Below are positions 35,887 through 43,337 of a stretch of 43,337 nt of DNA, piece after piece (within the stretch, counting starts at the first letter, position 1; the number at the start of each line of letters is the position of its first letter). The stretch is from contig NZ_RAWG01000046.1 of NCBI RefSeq assembly GCF_003611735.1, positions 1 to 43,337 of the forward strand, given 5' to 3'. Origin of the DNA: Corallococcus sicarius. GTDB taxonomy: Bacteria > Myxococcota > Myxococcia > Myxococcales > Myxococcaceae. The position numbers and the translations under genes are program-made. The notes below the pieces were generated by a model, which saw nothing but the letters and a program-made list of their open reading frames with translations, searched no databases and was not told the origin of the DNA.

Positions 35887-35928
35887 GACACGGGGGCTCC
35901 GAGGCCCGAGACAGGGGGCTCCGGGAGG
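35887..35928. repeat. Imperfect 18-bp direct repeat in the purM/cyclase divergent region
   Basis: GACACGGGGGCTCCGAGG at 35887-35904 recurs as GACAGGGGGCTCCGGGAGG at 35910-35928, 23 bp on. It lies in the 73-nt gap between two divergent genes. Whether it is an operator or a chance duplication is unknown. No recognisable -35/-10 pair was found here. Confidence 0.45.
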
Positions 35929-35944
35929 GATACAAGGCCGGCCC

Positions 35945-36982
35945 GTGGGAACGACCTACAAGCAGTCCGGAGTAGACATCGAGGCCGGCGACGCGTTCGT
36001 CGAACGAATCAAGCCCCATGCCGCGCGCACCACGCGCCCCGAGGTGTTGGCCGGGGTGGGCGGGTTCGGCGGTCTGTTCGCCCTGCCGCCCGGCAAATAC
36101 CAGGCGCCGGTGCTGGTGGCGGGCACCGACGGGGTGGGCACCAAGCTCAAGGTGGCCTTCCTCGCGGGGCGCCATGACACGGTGGGCATCGATCTCGTCG
36201 CCATGTCGGTGAACGACATCCTCACCTGTGGCGCGGAGCCGCTCTTCTTCCTCGACTACTTCGCCACCGGCAAGCTGGAGGTGGACGCGGCGGCGGAGGT
36301 GGTGAAGGGCATCGCGCTGGGGTGCGAGCAGGCGGGGTGCGCGCTCCTGGGCGGGGAGACGGCGGAGATGCCGGGCTTCTACCCGCGGGGCGAGTACGAC
36401 GTCGCGGGCTTCTGCGTGGGCGTGGTGGAGCGCTCGGCCATCATCGACGGCAAGACGGTGAAGCCGGGGGATGCGCTCATCGGGCTGACGTCGTCGGGCC
36501 TGCACAGCAACGGCTATTCGCTGGCGCGCAAGGTGCTGCTGGACGACGCGAAGCTTCCGCTGGACGTGACGCCCGAGGGGCTGGATCGCCCGCTGGGTGA
36601 CGCGCTGCTGGAGCCCACGCGCATCTACGTGAAGGACGCGCTCGCGCTGTGCCAGGCGGTGAAGGTGAAGGGCATGGCGCACATCACCGGCAGCGGCATC
36701 CCGGGCAACCTGCCCCGGTGCCTGCCGGACGGGACGCGCGCGGTGCTGAGCGAGGCCGCATGGAAGAAGCCGGCCATCTTCGACCTCATCGCGAAGACGG
36801 GCGGCGTCGCGCGCGACGAGATGTTCAGCACGTTCAACATGGGCCTGGGCCTCATCGTCGTGGTGGCGAAGGAGGACGTGGCGAAGGCGCTGGAAGTGCT
36901 GCGCGGCCGGGGCGTGGAAGCGTCCGAGGTGGGCCGGGTGGAAGCGGGCCAGGGCGAGGCCACGGCGGTCATCGACCCATGA
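35945..36982 (+). CDS. purM: Phosphoribosylformylglycinamidine cyclo-ligase (AIR synthetase)
   Basis: 345 residues from GTG at 35945, the usual PurM length. It closes FGAM to AIR with ATP in purine synthesis. Signatures are [72 protein letters not shown] and [13 protein letters not shown]. The stop TGA overlaps the purN ATG (ATGA), so the two are translationally coupled. Confidence 0.96.
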   Translation: MGTTYKQSGVDIEAGDAFVERIKPHAARTTRPEVLAGVGGFGGLFALPPGKYQAPVLVAGTDGVGTKLKVAFLAGRHDTVGIDLVAMSVNDILTCGAEPLFFLDYFATGKLEVDAAAEVVKGIALGCEQAGCALLGGETAEMPGFYPRGEYDVAGFCVGVVERSAIIDGKTVKPGDALIGLTSSGLHSNGYSLARKVLLDDAKLPLDVTPEGLDRPLGDALLEPTRIYVKDALALCQAVKVKGMAHITGSGIPGNLPRCLPDGTRAVLSEAAWKKPAIFDLIAKTGGVARDEMFSTFNMGLGLIVVVAKEDVAKALEVLRGRGVEASEVGRVEAGQGEATAVIDP

Positions 36983-37644
36983 GCGCGCGACGGGCGCGGC
37001 TGGGGGTGCTCGTCAGCGGCGGCGGGAGCAACCTGCAGGCGCTGCTCGACGCGGCCCGGCAGGAGGACTTCCCGGCCGAGGTGGCGTGCGTCGTGTCCAA
37101 CGTGCCCACCGCGTACGCGTTGGAGCGCGCGCGGCAGGCGGGCGTGCGCGCGGAGGTGGTGGATCACAAGGGCTTCGGGTCGAAGGCGGACTTCGAGGCC
37201 GCGCTGCGCGGCGTGCTGGCCGACGCGGGCGTGGAGTGGGTGTGCCTGGCGGGCTTCATGCGGCTGGTGAGCGCCGACTTCCTGAACCACTTCCCCGGGC
37301 GCGTGCTGAACATCCACCCTTCCCTGCTGCCCGCGTTCCCGGGGCTGCATGCGCAGCGCCAGGCGCTGGAGCGCGGCGTGAAGGTGGCAGGGTGCACGGT
37401 GCACTACGTGGACGCGGGCACGGACACGGGGCCCATCATCGCGCAGGCGGCGGTGCCGGTGCTGCCGGAGGATGACGAGGCGAGCCTCAGTGCGCGCATC
37501 CTCGCGGAAGAGCACCGGCTGTATCCGCTCGCGGTGCGGCTGGCCGTGACAGGCGCGGTGACGCTGGATGGGATGCGCACGCGGGTGGATGCCATCGTCA
37601 CGGGGGATGGACGCGCGCTGCGCAGTCCGGGTGCCCCGAAGTGA
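36979..37644 (+). CDS. purN: Phosphoribosylglycinamide formyltransferase
   Basis: 221 residues. It transfers a formyl group from 10-formyl-THF to [11 protein letters not shown] binds phosphate; the catalytic set is N111 and H113 in NIHPSLLP and D149 in [10 protein letters not shown]. The ATG overlaps the purM stop, and its own stop overlaps the GTG of the next gene, so purM, purN and the TudS-like gene form a tight unit. Confidence 0.95.
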   Translation: MSARRARLGVLVSGGGSNLQALLDAARQEDFPAEVACVVSNVPTAYALERARQAGVRAEVVDHKGFGSKADFEAALRGVLADAGVEWVCLAGFMRLVSADFLNHFPGRVLNIHPSLLPAFPGLHAQRQALERGVKVAGCTVHYVDAGTDTGPIIAQAAVPVLPEDDEASLSARILAEEHRLYPLAVRLAVTGAVTLDGMRTRVDAIVTGDGRALRSPGAPK

Positions 37645-38216
37645 AGCAGGACGCGGCGCGGGGGTCTGATTCCGGGGACTCCGCTGCGACGAAGGCTTCG
37701 GACGGCGCGGCGCAGCCAACGCAGGCCTCCGAGTCCTCGGCCCGCGATGCGCGGCGACAGGCCCTGCGTGACGCGCCCGTGGTCCTCGTCAGCGCGTGCC
37801 TGCTGGGCGAGGCCTGTCGGTATGACGGTCGCTCGCAGCGCTCGGAGCGGGTGCTCGCGGCACTGGAAGGCAAGGCCGTGGTCCCCATCTGTCCGGAGGC
37901 TGGCGCGGGCATGGGCATCCCCCGCCCTCCCGTGGACCTGGCCGGTGGCACGGGCGTGGACGTCTGGGCCGGCCGCGCGCGGGCCCTCACCCGGGACACT
38001 CGCGAGGACCGCACCGCCGCGTTCCAGGAGGGCGCCCGGATGGCGCTCGACGCCGCTCGGAGGTTCGAGGTCCCGGTGGCGCTGCTGAAGGAGAAGAGTC
38101 CTTCGTGCGGCAGCCAGCGCGTCTACGACACCGGCGTGCTGCGGCCGGGCGAAGGCATCACGACCGCGCTGCTGCGCGCGGACGGGCGTACCGTCGTCAG
38201 CGACGAAGACCTGTAG
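37641..38216 (+). CDS. DUF523/TudS-like protein
   Basis: 191 residues. A Ser/Ala/Thr-rich leader of about 45 residues precedes a DUF523 domain: SACLLGEACRYDGRS, PICPEAGAGMGIPRPP, and KEKSPSCGSQRVYD. Three conserved cysteines match the [4Fe-4S] ligands of the thiouracil desulfidase TudS, the characterised member. Whether this protein acts on thiouracil is unknown. The GTG overlaps the purN stop (GTGA), so it is co-translated with purine genes; nucleobase repair or salvage is a reasonable guess. Confidence 0.8.
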   Translation: MKQDAARGSDSGDSAATKASDGAAQPTQASESSARDARRQALRDAPVVLVSACLLGEACRYDGRSQRSERVLAALEGKAVVPICPEAGAGMGIPRPPVDLAGGTGVDVWAGRARALTRDTREDRTAAFQEGARMALDAARRFEVPVALLKEKSPSCGSQRVYDTGVLRPGEGITTALLRADGRTVVSDEDL

Positions 38217-38225
38217 TCCAACGGA

Positions 38226-39305
38226 TCATCCCCGCGCGGGCAGCACCAGCTCATCCCCGGGACGCGGCGCGAAGCAGGCCTCCACCTCCGCGTCCGTCAC
38301 ATCCGAGAGCGTGGCCGGGCTCCAGCGCGGCTTCTGATCCTTGTCCACGAGCACGGCCCGGATCCCCTCGCGGAAGTCCGGCCGCGCGGTCAGCGCCTGG
38401 CTCAAGCGGTACTCCACCCGCGCCATCGTGTCGTAGTCCTGGCCGCGCCCCTCGCGAAGCTGCCGCAGCGTCACCTTGAGGCTCGTGGGCGACATGCGCA
38501 GCAGCGTGGCGCGCGTCTCCTCCGCCCACGCGGACCCCTCCTGCTCCAGCGCCGTGAGGAGGTCCTCCACCCGGTCCCCCCGGAAGCACCGCGCGATGAC
38601 GTCCGCTCGCGCTTCGAGCGTGGAAGTCCCTGGCTCCGCGATGAAGCCCGCGAGGACATGCGCCGCCACGTGGTGGCCCGGCCCGCTCCAGTCCGCGGCC
38701 ACCAGCGCGTCCACCACCTCCTCCAGCCGCGAGGACTCCACCCGGTGCGTGGCATACCCGAGCCACACCGCGTCCGCCGCGTCACACCGCGCGCCCGTCA
38801 GCCCCAGGTACGTCCCCGTCTCGCCCGGGAAGCGCGGCAGGAACCAGCCGCCGCCCACATCCGGGAAGAGGCCGATGCCCGTCTCCGGCATCGCGAGCAC
38901 CAGCCGCTCCGTGACGGCCCGGAACCCGCCGTGCACCGACAGCCCCAACCCGCCACCCATGCAGATGCCATCCACCAGCGCGATGAAGGGCTTCGGGAAG
39001 TGGTGGATGCGATGGTTGAGCGCGTACTCGGCCAGGAAGAACTCGCGCGACAGGGGGCCTCCCCCGCCTGCGTCCGGACGGCCGAGCGACCCGGCCACCG
39101 CGCGCACGTCCCCTCCCGCGCAGAACGCCTTGCCCCCCGCGCCGCGGATCACCACCGCCTTCACGGACGGATCCGCCGCCCACGCGTCCAGCCGGGGATG
39201 CAGCGCCCGGCACATCTCCAGGGACAGCGCGTTGAGCGCCTTCGGGCGGTTGAGGGTGACAAGGCCCACGGCTCCCCGGGTCTCCAGCAGCACGTCCTCG
39301 CTCAT
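38226..39305 (-). CDS. 3-hydroxyisobutyryl-CoA hydrolase (crotonase superfamily)
   Basis: 359 residues, longer than a plain crotonase. It matches the HIBYL-CoA hydrolase pattern: FCAGGDVRAV, GICMGGGLGLSVHGGFRAVTE, MPETGIGLFPDVGGGWFLPRF (catalytic Glu in MPET, Asp in FPDVGG), then the C-terminal LTGARCDAADAVWLG and VEYRLSQALTARPDFREGIRAVLVDKD. It removes CoA from 3-hydroxyisobutyryl-CoA in valine breakdown. It is convergent with the TudS-like gene (9 nt between stops) and divergent from the HAD gene. Confidence 0.92.
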   Translation of the reverse strand: MSEDVLLETRGAVGLVTLNRPKALNALSLEMCRALHPRLDAWAADPSVKAVVIRGAGGKAFCAGGDVRAVAGSLGRPDAGGGGPLSREFFLAEYALNHRIHHFPKPFIALVDGICMGGGLGLSVHGGFRAVTERLVLAMPETGIGLFPDVGGGWFLPRFPGETGTYLGLTGARCDAADAVWLGYATHRVESSRLEEVVDALVAADWSGPGHHVAAHVLAGFIAEPGTSTLEARADVIARCFRGDRVEDLLTALEQEGSAWAEETRATLLRMSPTSLKVTLRQLREGRGQDYDTMARVEYRLSQALTARPDFREGIRAVLVDKDQKPRWSPATLSDVTDAEVEACFAPRPGDELVLPARG

Positions 39306-39388
39306 GCCGGCGGGGATATCAGGCCCGACCGTGCACGCTTGGGAGATTCCGGGGGTGACACGGCGGCGAAAAAAGGTATGGGGAGAAA

Positions 39389-40078
39389 ATGACTTCCGCA
39401 GCGCCCTCCCTGCGCGCCGCCGTCTTCGACATGGACGGCACGCTTGTCGACAACATGGACTTCCACAACCGGGCCTGGGTGACGCTCGCCCGGAAGCTGG
39501 GCCTGGAAGGTCTGACGGCCGAACGGTTCCAGAACGACTTCGCGGGCAAGAAGAACGAGGAGATCTTCCCGGAGCTCCTCGGGCGCACGCTGTCCGTCGC
39601 GGAGCTGGATGCGCTCGCGGAGGAGAAGGAGTCCCACTACCGCGCCATCTACCGACCCTATCTGGCGCTGCACCGGGGCGCGGGGGCGTTCCTCGACCGG
39701 CTGCGAGACGCGCGCCTGCCCATGGCCGTGGCCACCGCCGCGCCGCAGGGCAACCGCGAGCTGGTGCTGGACGGGCTCGGCCTGCGGCCCCTCTTCGCGG
39801 TGGTCGTCGGCGCCGAACAGGTGAAGCGCGGCAAGCCCGCGCCGGACATCTTCCTCGCGGCGGCCCAGGCGCTGAAGGTGCCCCCGGAGGCGTGCGTGGC
39901 CTTCGAGGACGCCATCAACGGCGTGCTGTCCGCGCGCGCCGCCGGCATGGTCACGGTGGGCATCACCACCACCACCACGGCCGAGAAGCTCAAGCAGGCG
40001 GGCGCCCATTTCACCGCCGCCGACTTCGACACGCTGCCGCCCGCGCTGCTGGCGCGCCTCTTCGACGCGCGGCCCTGA
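39389..40078 (+). CDS. HAD-superfamily hydrolase, beta-phosphoglucomutase-like
   Basis: 229 residues. HAD motifs are in order: motif I FDMDGTLVDN (two metal/nucleophile aspartates), motif II ATAAP, motif III lysine in KRGKPAPDIF, motif IV FEDAINGVLSARAAGM. The alpha-helical cap (about 25-95) makes it a subfamily I enzyme close to beta-phosphoglucomutase and PGMB-like phosphatases. The substrate is unknown. GGGGAG lies about 4 nt ahead of the ATG. Its C-terminus carries a run of five threonines (GITTTTTAEKL) in the usual variable loop. Confidence 0.88.
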   Translation: MTSAAPSLRAAVFDMDGTLVDNMDFHNRAWVTLARKLGLEGLTAERFQNDFAGKKNEEIFPELLGRTLSVAELDALAEEKESHYRAIYRPYLALHRGAGAFLDRLRDARLPMAVATAAPQGNRELVLDGLGLRPLFAVVVGAEQVKRGKPAPDIFLAAAQALKVPPEACVAFEDAINGVLSARAAGMVTVGITTTTTAEKLKQAGAHFTAADFDTLPPALLARLFDARP

Positions 40079-40164
40079 AGGGGCGGCTAGGGGGTTCCCC
40101 GGACCCGGAGCCCCCGTGCCAAAAGGGCGCCAGACGCGGTGACGTTGTGTAGTGTTCGGCCGCC

Positions 40165-41688
40165 ATGTCGACGTCCGCCGCCAAACTCAAGCTCCCCTCG
40201 GGCCCGTCCCGGCACGTGTACGACGTCATCGTGCTGGGCAGCCAGGTCGGAGGCGCGCTCGCCGCCGCGCTCCTGGCGAAGCGCAACCACCGCGTGTTGC
40301 TGGTGGAACACGACGGCATGGGCCCCGGCTACGAGCACGATGGCTTCGTGCTCCCCTACGCCCCCTTCGTCGCGCCGCCCCTCAAGGCGATGCCCGTGGT
40401 GGAGGAGGCCCTCGCGGAGCTGGGGCTCGCGACGACCATCGGCCGGGCGCTGCGCCCCCATGTCCCGGAGCTCCAGCTCGTCCTGCCCAAAAACCGCGTG
40501 GACCTCACGGCGGACGCCACCCGGCGCCGCGCGGAGCTGACGCGCGAGTTCGGCGAGGCCGGCGAGGGCATCCAGGGCGCCCTGACGGGCAGCGCCGCCC
40601 AGCACGAGGCCACCGACGCCTTCTTCAAGGAAGGCCCCCAGCTGCCCCCGGACGGCTTCTTCGAGTCCTGGAAGCTCAAGGGGCTCATCAAGGAACACCC
40701 CGGCCTCACGGCGACGCCCCGGCTCGCGAGCGAGGACCCCGCGCTGTCGCTGGTGCGCGGCCTCTTGCCCTTCCTGGTGCACCTGGAGAAGCCCACCGCG
40801 CCCCTGGCGCTCACCCGGGCCCTGTCGCAGGTGCTCACCTCGCCTTCCACCTACCCCGGCGGCATGGACGCCCTGCGCGACGCGCTCACCCGCAGGCTCG
40901 CGGAGCTGGGCGGCGACGTGCTGGGCCGCGACAACCCGGCGGGCTTCATCGTGGAGGAGCTGGCCTTCGACGGCAGCAAGTTCGCGGGCGTGAAGCTGGT
41001 GCGCTCGGAGACGCTCTACCGGGCCTCCTGCCTGGTGACGGCCACGGACTCCGGCGCGCTGCGCCGGCTGGTGACGGACAAGAAGCACCACCGGGGCCTC
41101 CTGGAGCACCTGGACCAGTCCAACACCAAGTCGCTGCTGTTCACCGTGAACTGGGTGGTGCCGGAGGCGGCGCTCCCGCGCGGCATGGGCGAGCTGGTGC
41201 TGGTGGACACCCAGGACCCGGAGCTGGGCCCGCTGCTCGTGCAGCAGCACCCGGCCCGCACGGCCGCCTCCGCGGGGGCCCACAAGGACGTGGAGGGCGT
41301 GCGCGTGGTGTGCGCCGGCGCCTTCGTCCCGGCCTCCGCGCGCGACCTGGGCGAGGAGCACCTGCAGGCCCTGGCGCTGAAGATCGACGAGCACCTGGAC
41401 CGGCTGATGCCCTTCACGAAGCAGCACCGCGCGCTGCGGTCGGCCCCCTACCTGGACGCCGGGGGAGTGCGCGGCAGCCGCCTGATGCCCCACCCCCTCT
41501 ACAGCTTCGAGACGGAAGCCTTCCTGGGCGTCACGGGGTTGAATCAGCGCACGCCCGCCAAGAACGTGATCCTCGCGGGCCGCGAGGTGTTGCCCGGCCT
41601 GGGCCTGGAGGGCGAGCTGCTCGCGGGGATGCGGGCCGCGAAGCTGGTGCAGGACATGCTGAAGAAGAAGGATCCCCTCAAGGGGTAG
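40165..41688 (+). CDS. Phytoene-dehydrogenase-like FAD/NAD(P)-binding oxidoreductase
   Basis: 507 residues. An N-terminal Rossmann motif (VIVLGSQVGGALAAALLAKR, then HRVLLVEHDG) binds FAD; GSQVGG replaces the usual GxGxxG. The middle contains the amine-oxidase-like YPGGMDALRDALTRRLAELGGDV, and the C-terminus has AKNVILAGREVLPGLGLEGELLAG, the usual second FAD-contact strand of CrtI/retinol saturase relatives. No carotenoid gene is linked, so the substrate is unknown. Confidence 0.8.
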   Translation: MSTSAAKLKLPSGPSRHVYDVIVLGSQVGGALAAALLAKRNHRVLLVEHDGMGPGYEHDGFVLPYAPFVAPPLKAMPVVEEALAELGLATTIGRALRPHVPELQLVLPKNRVDLTADATRRRAELTREFGEAGEGIQGALTGSAAQHEATDAFFKEGPQLPPDGFFESWKLKGLIKEHPGLTATPRLASEDPALSLVRGLLPFLVHLEKPTAPLALTRALSQVLTSPSTYPGGMDALRDALTRRLAELGGDVLGRDNPAGFIVEELAFDGSKFAGVKLVRSETLYRASCLVTATDSGALRRLVTDKKHHRGLLEHLDQSNTKSLLFTVNWVVPEAALPRGMGELVLVDTQDPELGPLLVQQHPARTAASAGAHKDVEGVRVVCAGAFVPASARDLGEEHLQALALKIDEHLDRLMPFTKQHRALRSAPYLDAGGVRGSRLMPHPLYSFETEAFLGVTGLNQRTPAKNVILAGREVLPGLGLEGELLAGMRAAKLVQDMLKKKDPLKG

Positions 41689-41778
41689 GGGTCCGTCACG
41701 GATCCGGCTGGATTTTCGGACTGTTTCTGGTAGGGTCCGCCGCTCTTTTATGGGCTGCCGTAGAACGCCCCAGTTTTC

Positions 41779-41784
41779 AAGGAG
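41779..41784 (+). promoter_or_regulatory. Strong ribosome binding site of rpmB
   Basis: AAGGAG 9 nt before the rpmB ATG, stronger than those of neighbouring genes, as expected for a ribosomal protein. A weak promoter may lie upstream (TGGATT at 41709-41714, 16-nt spacer, TAGGGT at 41731-41736). Confidence 0.7.
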
Positions 41785-41793
41785 TTAGCAGTC

Positions 41794-41985
41794 ATGGCGT
41801 GGAAGTGCGACCTCTGTGGGAAGCGTCCGCTGGTGGGTAACAACGTCAGCCACGCGAACAACAAGACCAAGAAGCGGAGCCTGCCGAACCTGCAGAAGCT
41901 GCGGGCGAATGTCGCGGGCAGCATCGAGCGCGTTCTGGCCTGCACCCGCTGCATCAAGGCGGGCAAGGTGACCAAGGCCGCCTGA
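41794..41985 (+). CDS. rpmB: 50S ribosomal protein L28 (C+ form)
   Basis: 63 residues, the expected size. It begins [23 protein letters not shown], followed by [15 protein letters not shown], with a second CxxC in LACTRCIK. Two CxxC pairs mark the zinc-binding C+ paralogue; many bacteria also have a C- form induced by zinc shortage. It sits on its own here, with murQ 17 nt behind. Zur-type control might be expected for C+/C- pairs, but no operator is evident here. Confidence 0.97.
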   Translation: MAWKCDLCGKRPLVGNNVSHANNKTKKRSLPNLQKLRANVAGSIERVLACTRCIKAGKVTKAA

Positions 41986-42002
41986 AGTCCGGGGTCCTTC
42001 CG

Positions 42003-43070
42003 GTGGGCATGACGCGCGCGCCTCAAGCAGCGCTTCCGCCCACCGAACGGCTCCACCCCCGCGCGGATGACCTGGACCTCCTCCCTGTCGAGGCGGTCGT
42101 CCGACGGTTGCATCAAGAAGACCTGATCGCCCTTCGTGCGGTCCGTGAGGCCTTGCCGGCAATCGCCGTGGCGGCCCGGACCGTGGCGGAAGCCCTGCGC
42201 GTTGGAGGCCGGCTGCTCTACGTGGGCGCTGGCACCAGCGGGCGGCTCGGCGTGCTCGATGCCAGCGAGTGTCCCCCCACCTTCGGCGTGCCGGCCACGT
42301 GTGTCCAGGCGGCCATCGCGGGCGGCAAGCGGGCCCTGACGCGCGCCGTGGAGGGCGCCGAGGACGACGTCGAAGCGGGGGCTCGGGCCGTGCGCGCCTT
42401 CCGGGCAACGGCGCGCGACGTGGTGTGCGGCATCTCCGCGAGTTCCTCCACGCCCTACGTCCGGGGCGCCCTGGACGAGGCGCGGCGCCTGGGGGCCCGC
42501 ACGGTGCTGGTGTGCTGCAACCCGCCCGGCAGGGCCATGCGGGCGGACACGGTGGTGCTGGCGCGCACCGGGCCGGAGGTGGTGGCGGGCTCCACGCGGC
42601 TCAAGGCGGGCACGGCGACGAAGCTCGTGCTGAACGCGCTCACCACGGCGGCCTTCGTGGCGCTGGGCAAGGTGTACCGGGGGCGCATGGTGGATGTGCG
42701 CCCGACGAACGCGAAGCTGCGGGCCCGCGCGGCGCGGATGGTGGCGGAGCTGACGGACCTGCCCGCGGCCCGGGCCCGGGCGCTGCTCGACGCCTCGGGG
42801 GACAGCGTGAAGCTGGCGCTGGCCATGCACTTCACCGGACTTCCGGCGGCCCAGGCGCGGCGCAGGCTCCAGTCCGAAGGCCTGCGGACGCTCGCCCCCT
42901 CTGTGCCCGGCCGGGCTTCGAAGCGGGGCGGAAGGCGGGCCTCCACTCCGGTGGAGAATCCGCGCGGCAAGCGCCCCCAGACGGCAGGTGCAGCAAGGCC
43001 CCAGACCGCACCTCCCCCTGCGCAGGCAGCGAAGACGCGGCGCGACAAGCAGCCCAAACGACAGGGGTAG
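42003..43070 (+). CDS. murQ: N-acetylmuramic acid 6-phosphate etherase, with repeat-derived basic tail
   Basis: 355 residues from GTG 42003 (ATG at 42009 is as likely). The SIS-fold core has the MurQ signature YVGAGTSGRLGVLDASECPP with catalytic Glu, then VEGAEDD with the second Glu, and ISASSSTPYVRGAL. It cleaves the lactyl ether of MurNAc-6-P in peptidoglycan recycling. The core ends near residue 296; a Lys/Arg/Pro/Ala-rich tail of about 57 residues follows, encoded by the start of a 78-bp tandem repeat. The frame stays open beyond the TAG (43068) except for a second TAG (43092) up to TGA 43281, so the tail may once have been longer or is under decay. Confidence 0.93.
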   Translation: MGMTRAPQAALPPTERLHPRADDLDLLPVEAVVRRLHQEDLIALRAVREALPAIAVAARTVAEALRVGGRLLYVGAGTSGRLGVLDASECPPTFGVPATCVQAAIAGGKRALTRAVEGAEDDVEAGARAVRAFRATARDVVCGISASSSTPYVRGALDEARRLGARTVLVCCNPPGRAMRADTVVLARTGPEVVAGSTRLKAGTATKLVLNALTTAAFVALGKVYRGRMVDVRPTNAKLRARAARMVAELTDLPAARARALLDASGDSVKLALAMHFTGLPAAQARRRLQSEGLRTLAPSVPGRASKRGGRRASTPVENPRGKRPQTAGAARPQTAPPPAQAAKTRRDKQPKRQG

Positions 43071-43264
43071 CAGGTCCTCCTGCGTCGCCTGTAGCCGGGC
43101 GGTGACCGGAAGACGCGGCGCCACAAGCGGCCCCCAACACCAGGCCCAGCAAGGCCCCCTACGTCGCCGGCCGCAGAGCAGGCGGCGAAGACGCAGCGCG
43201 GCAGGTGGCCCCGAACGGAGGCCCCCAAGCCCTTGCTCGCGCCCCCCGCTCCCGCCAGGGCCCC
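42953..43264 (+). repeat. Degenerate 78-bp tandem repeat at the murQ 3' end
   Basis: The core GAAGACGCGGCGCGACAAGC begins at 43031 and recurs at 43109 (GAAGACGCGGCGCCACAAGC) and 43187 (GAAGACGCAGCGCGGCAGG), exactly 78 bp apart. A more diverged copy begins at about 42953. The period equals 26 codons, so the murQ frame is kept across copies. The first copies encode the basic MurQ tail; later ones lie after its stop. From 43071 to the contig end at 43337 no gene was recognised. Confidence 0.8.
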
Positions 43265-43337
43265 GGGGCGCCGCCGGTCCTGAACACCGGAAGCCCCGGA
43301 CACGGCGAGGGTGGGAGCCGGGCTTTAGACTGAAGGC

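Overview
The window looks like one contig end of a myxobacterial genome (Myxococcota, Myxococcus/Corallococcus-like). The grounds are very high G+C with strong third-position bias (hand counts near 67% in ordinary genes), frequent GTG and TTG starts, CHASE2-type class III cyclases, a MopE-repeat lipoprotein, many lipoproteins, and deltaproteobacterial-type LptD and NuoG. The species call is inference. Bases 1-104 are not genomic: they hold a slightly corrupted Illumina P7/Nextera adapter with an index and the Tn5 mosaic end, so real sequence starts near 105.

Layout. 105-577: membrane protein cut off by the adapter. 680-2005: membrane-bound class III adenylate/guanylate cyclase. 2182-8139: partial complex I operon nuoC-D-G-H-I behind a good sigma-70 promoter, followed by a terminator-like hairpin and a small thioredoxin-like 2Fe-2S ferredoxin (8313-8675). 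8720-9787: S9-type peptidase lipoprotein, convergent with a CHASE2 cyclase (9784-12390) that has lost two catalytic residues. 12495-16497: a small lipoprotein-like protein, an uncharacterised protein, and a MopE-repeat lipoprotein of lower G+C. 16604-18338: five small membrane proteins (YtxH-like, YqjD/ElaB-like, DUF3618-like, holin-3_6/YqjE-like). 18486-19779: an EEP-family phosphatase/nuclease and an unknown protein. 20095-21081: secreted M23 peptidase.

21058-35871 is one long minus-strand block. Read in transcription order it is: CHASE2 cyclase, Crp-family regulator, class II cyclic-nucleotide phosphodiesterase; accD, folC, an alpha/beta hydrolase, an AMIN-domain protein and lptD; an XRE regulator; then a TetR regulator with a near-perfect 28-bp palindromic operator, a crotonase-family enzyme and a beta-keto acid cleavage enzyme.

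On the plus strand from 35945: purM-purN and a TudS/DUF523 protein, all translationally coupled; then (minus) 3-hydroxyisobutyryl-CoA hydrolase; a HAD phosphatase/mutase; a phytoene-dehydrogenase-like flavoprotein; rpmB; and murQ, whose 3' end runs into a decayed 78-bp tandem repeat reaching the contig end.

The most interesting element is the cyclase-Crp-phosphodiesterase gene set at 31988-35871. It places synthesis, sensing and destruction of a cyclic nucleotide side by side, with 1 nt between sensor and destroyer. The same window holds two further class III cyclases, one of them probably catalytically dead. No CRISPR array, tRNA, rRNA or insertion sequence was recognised.
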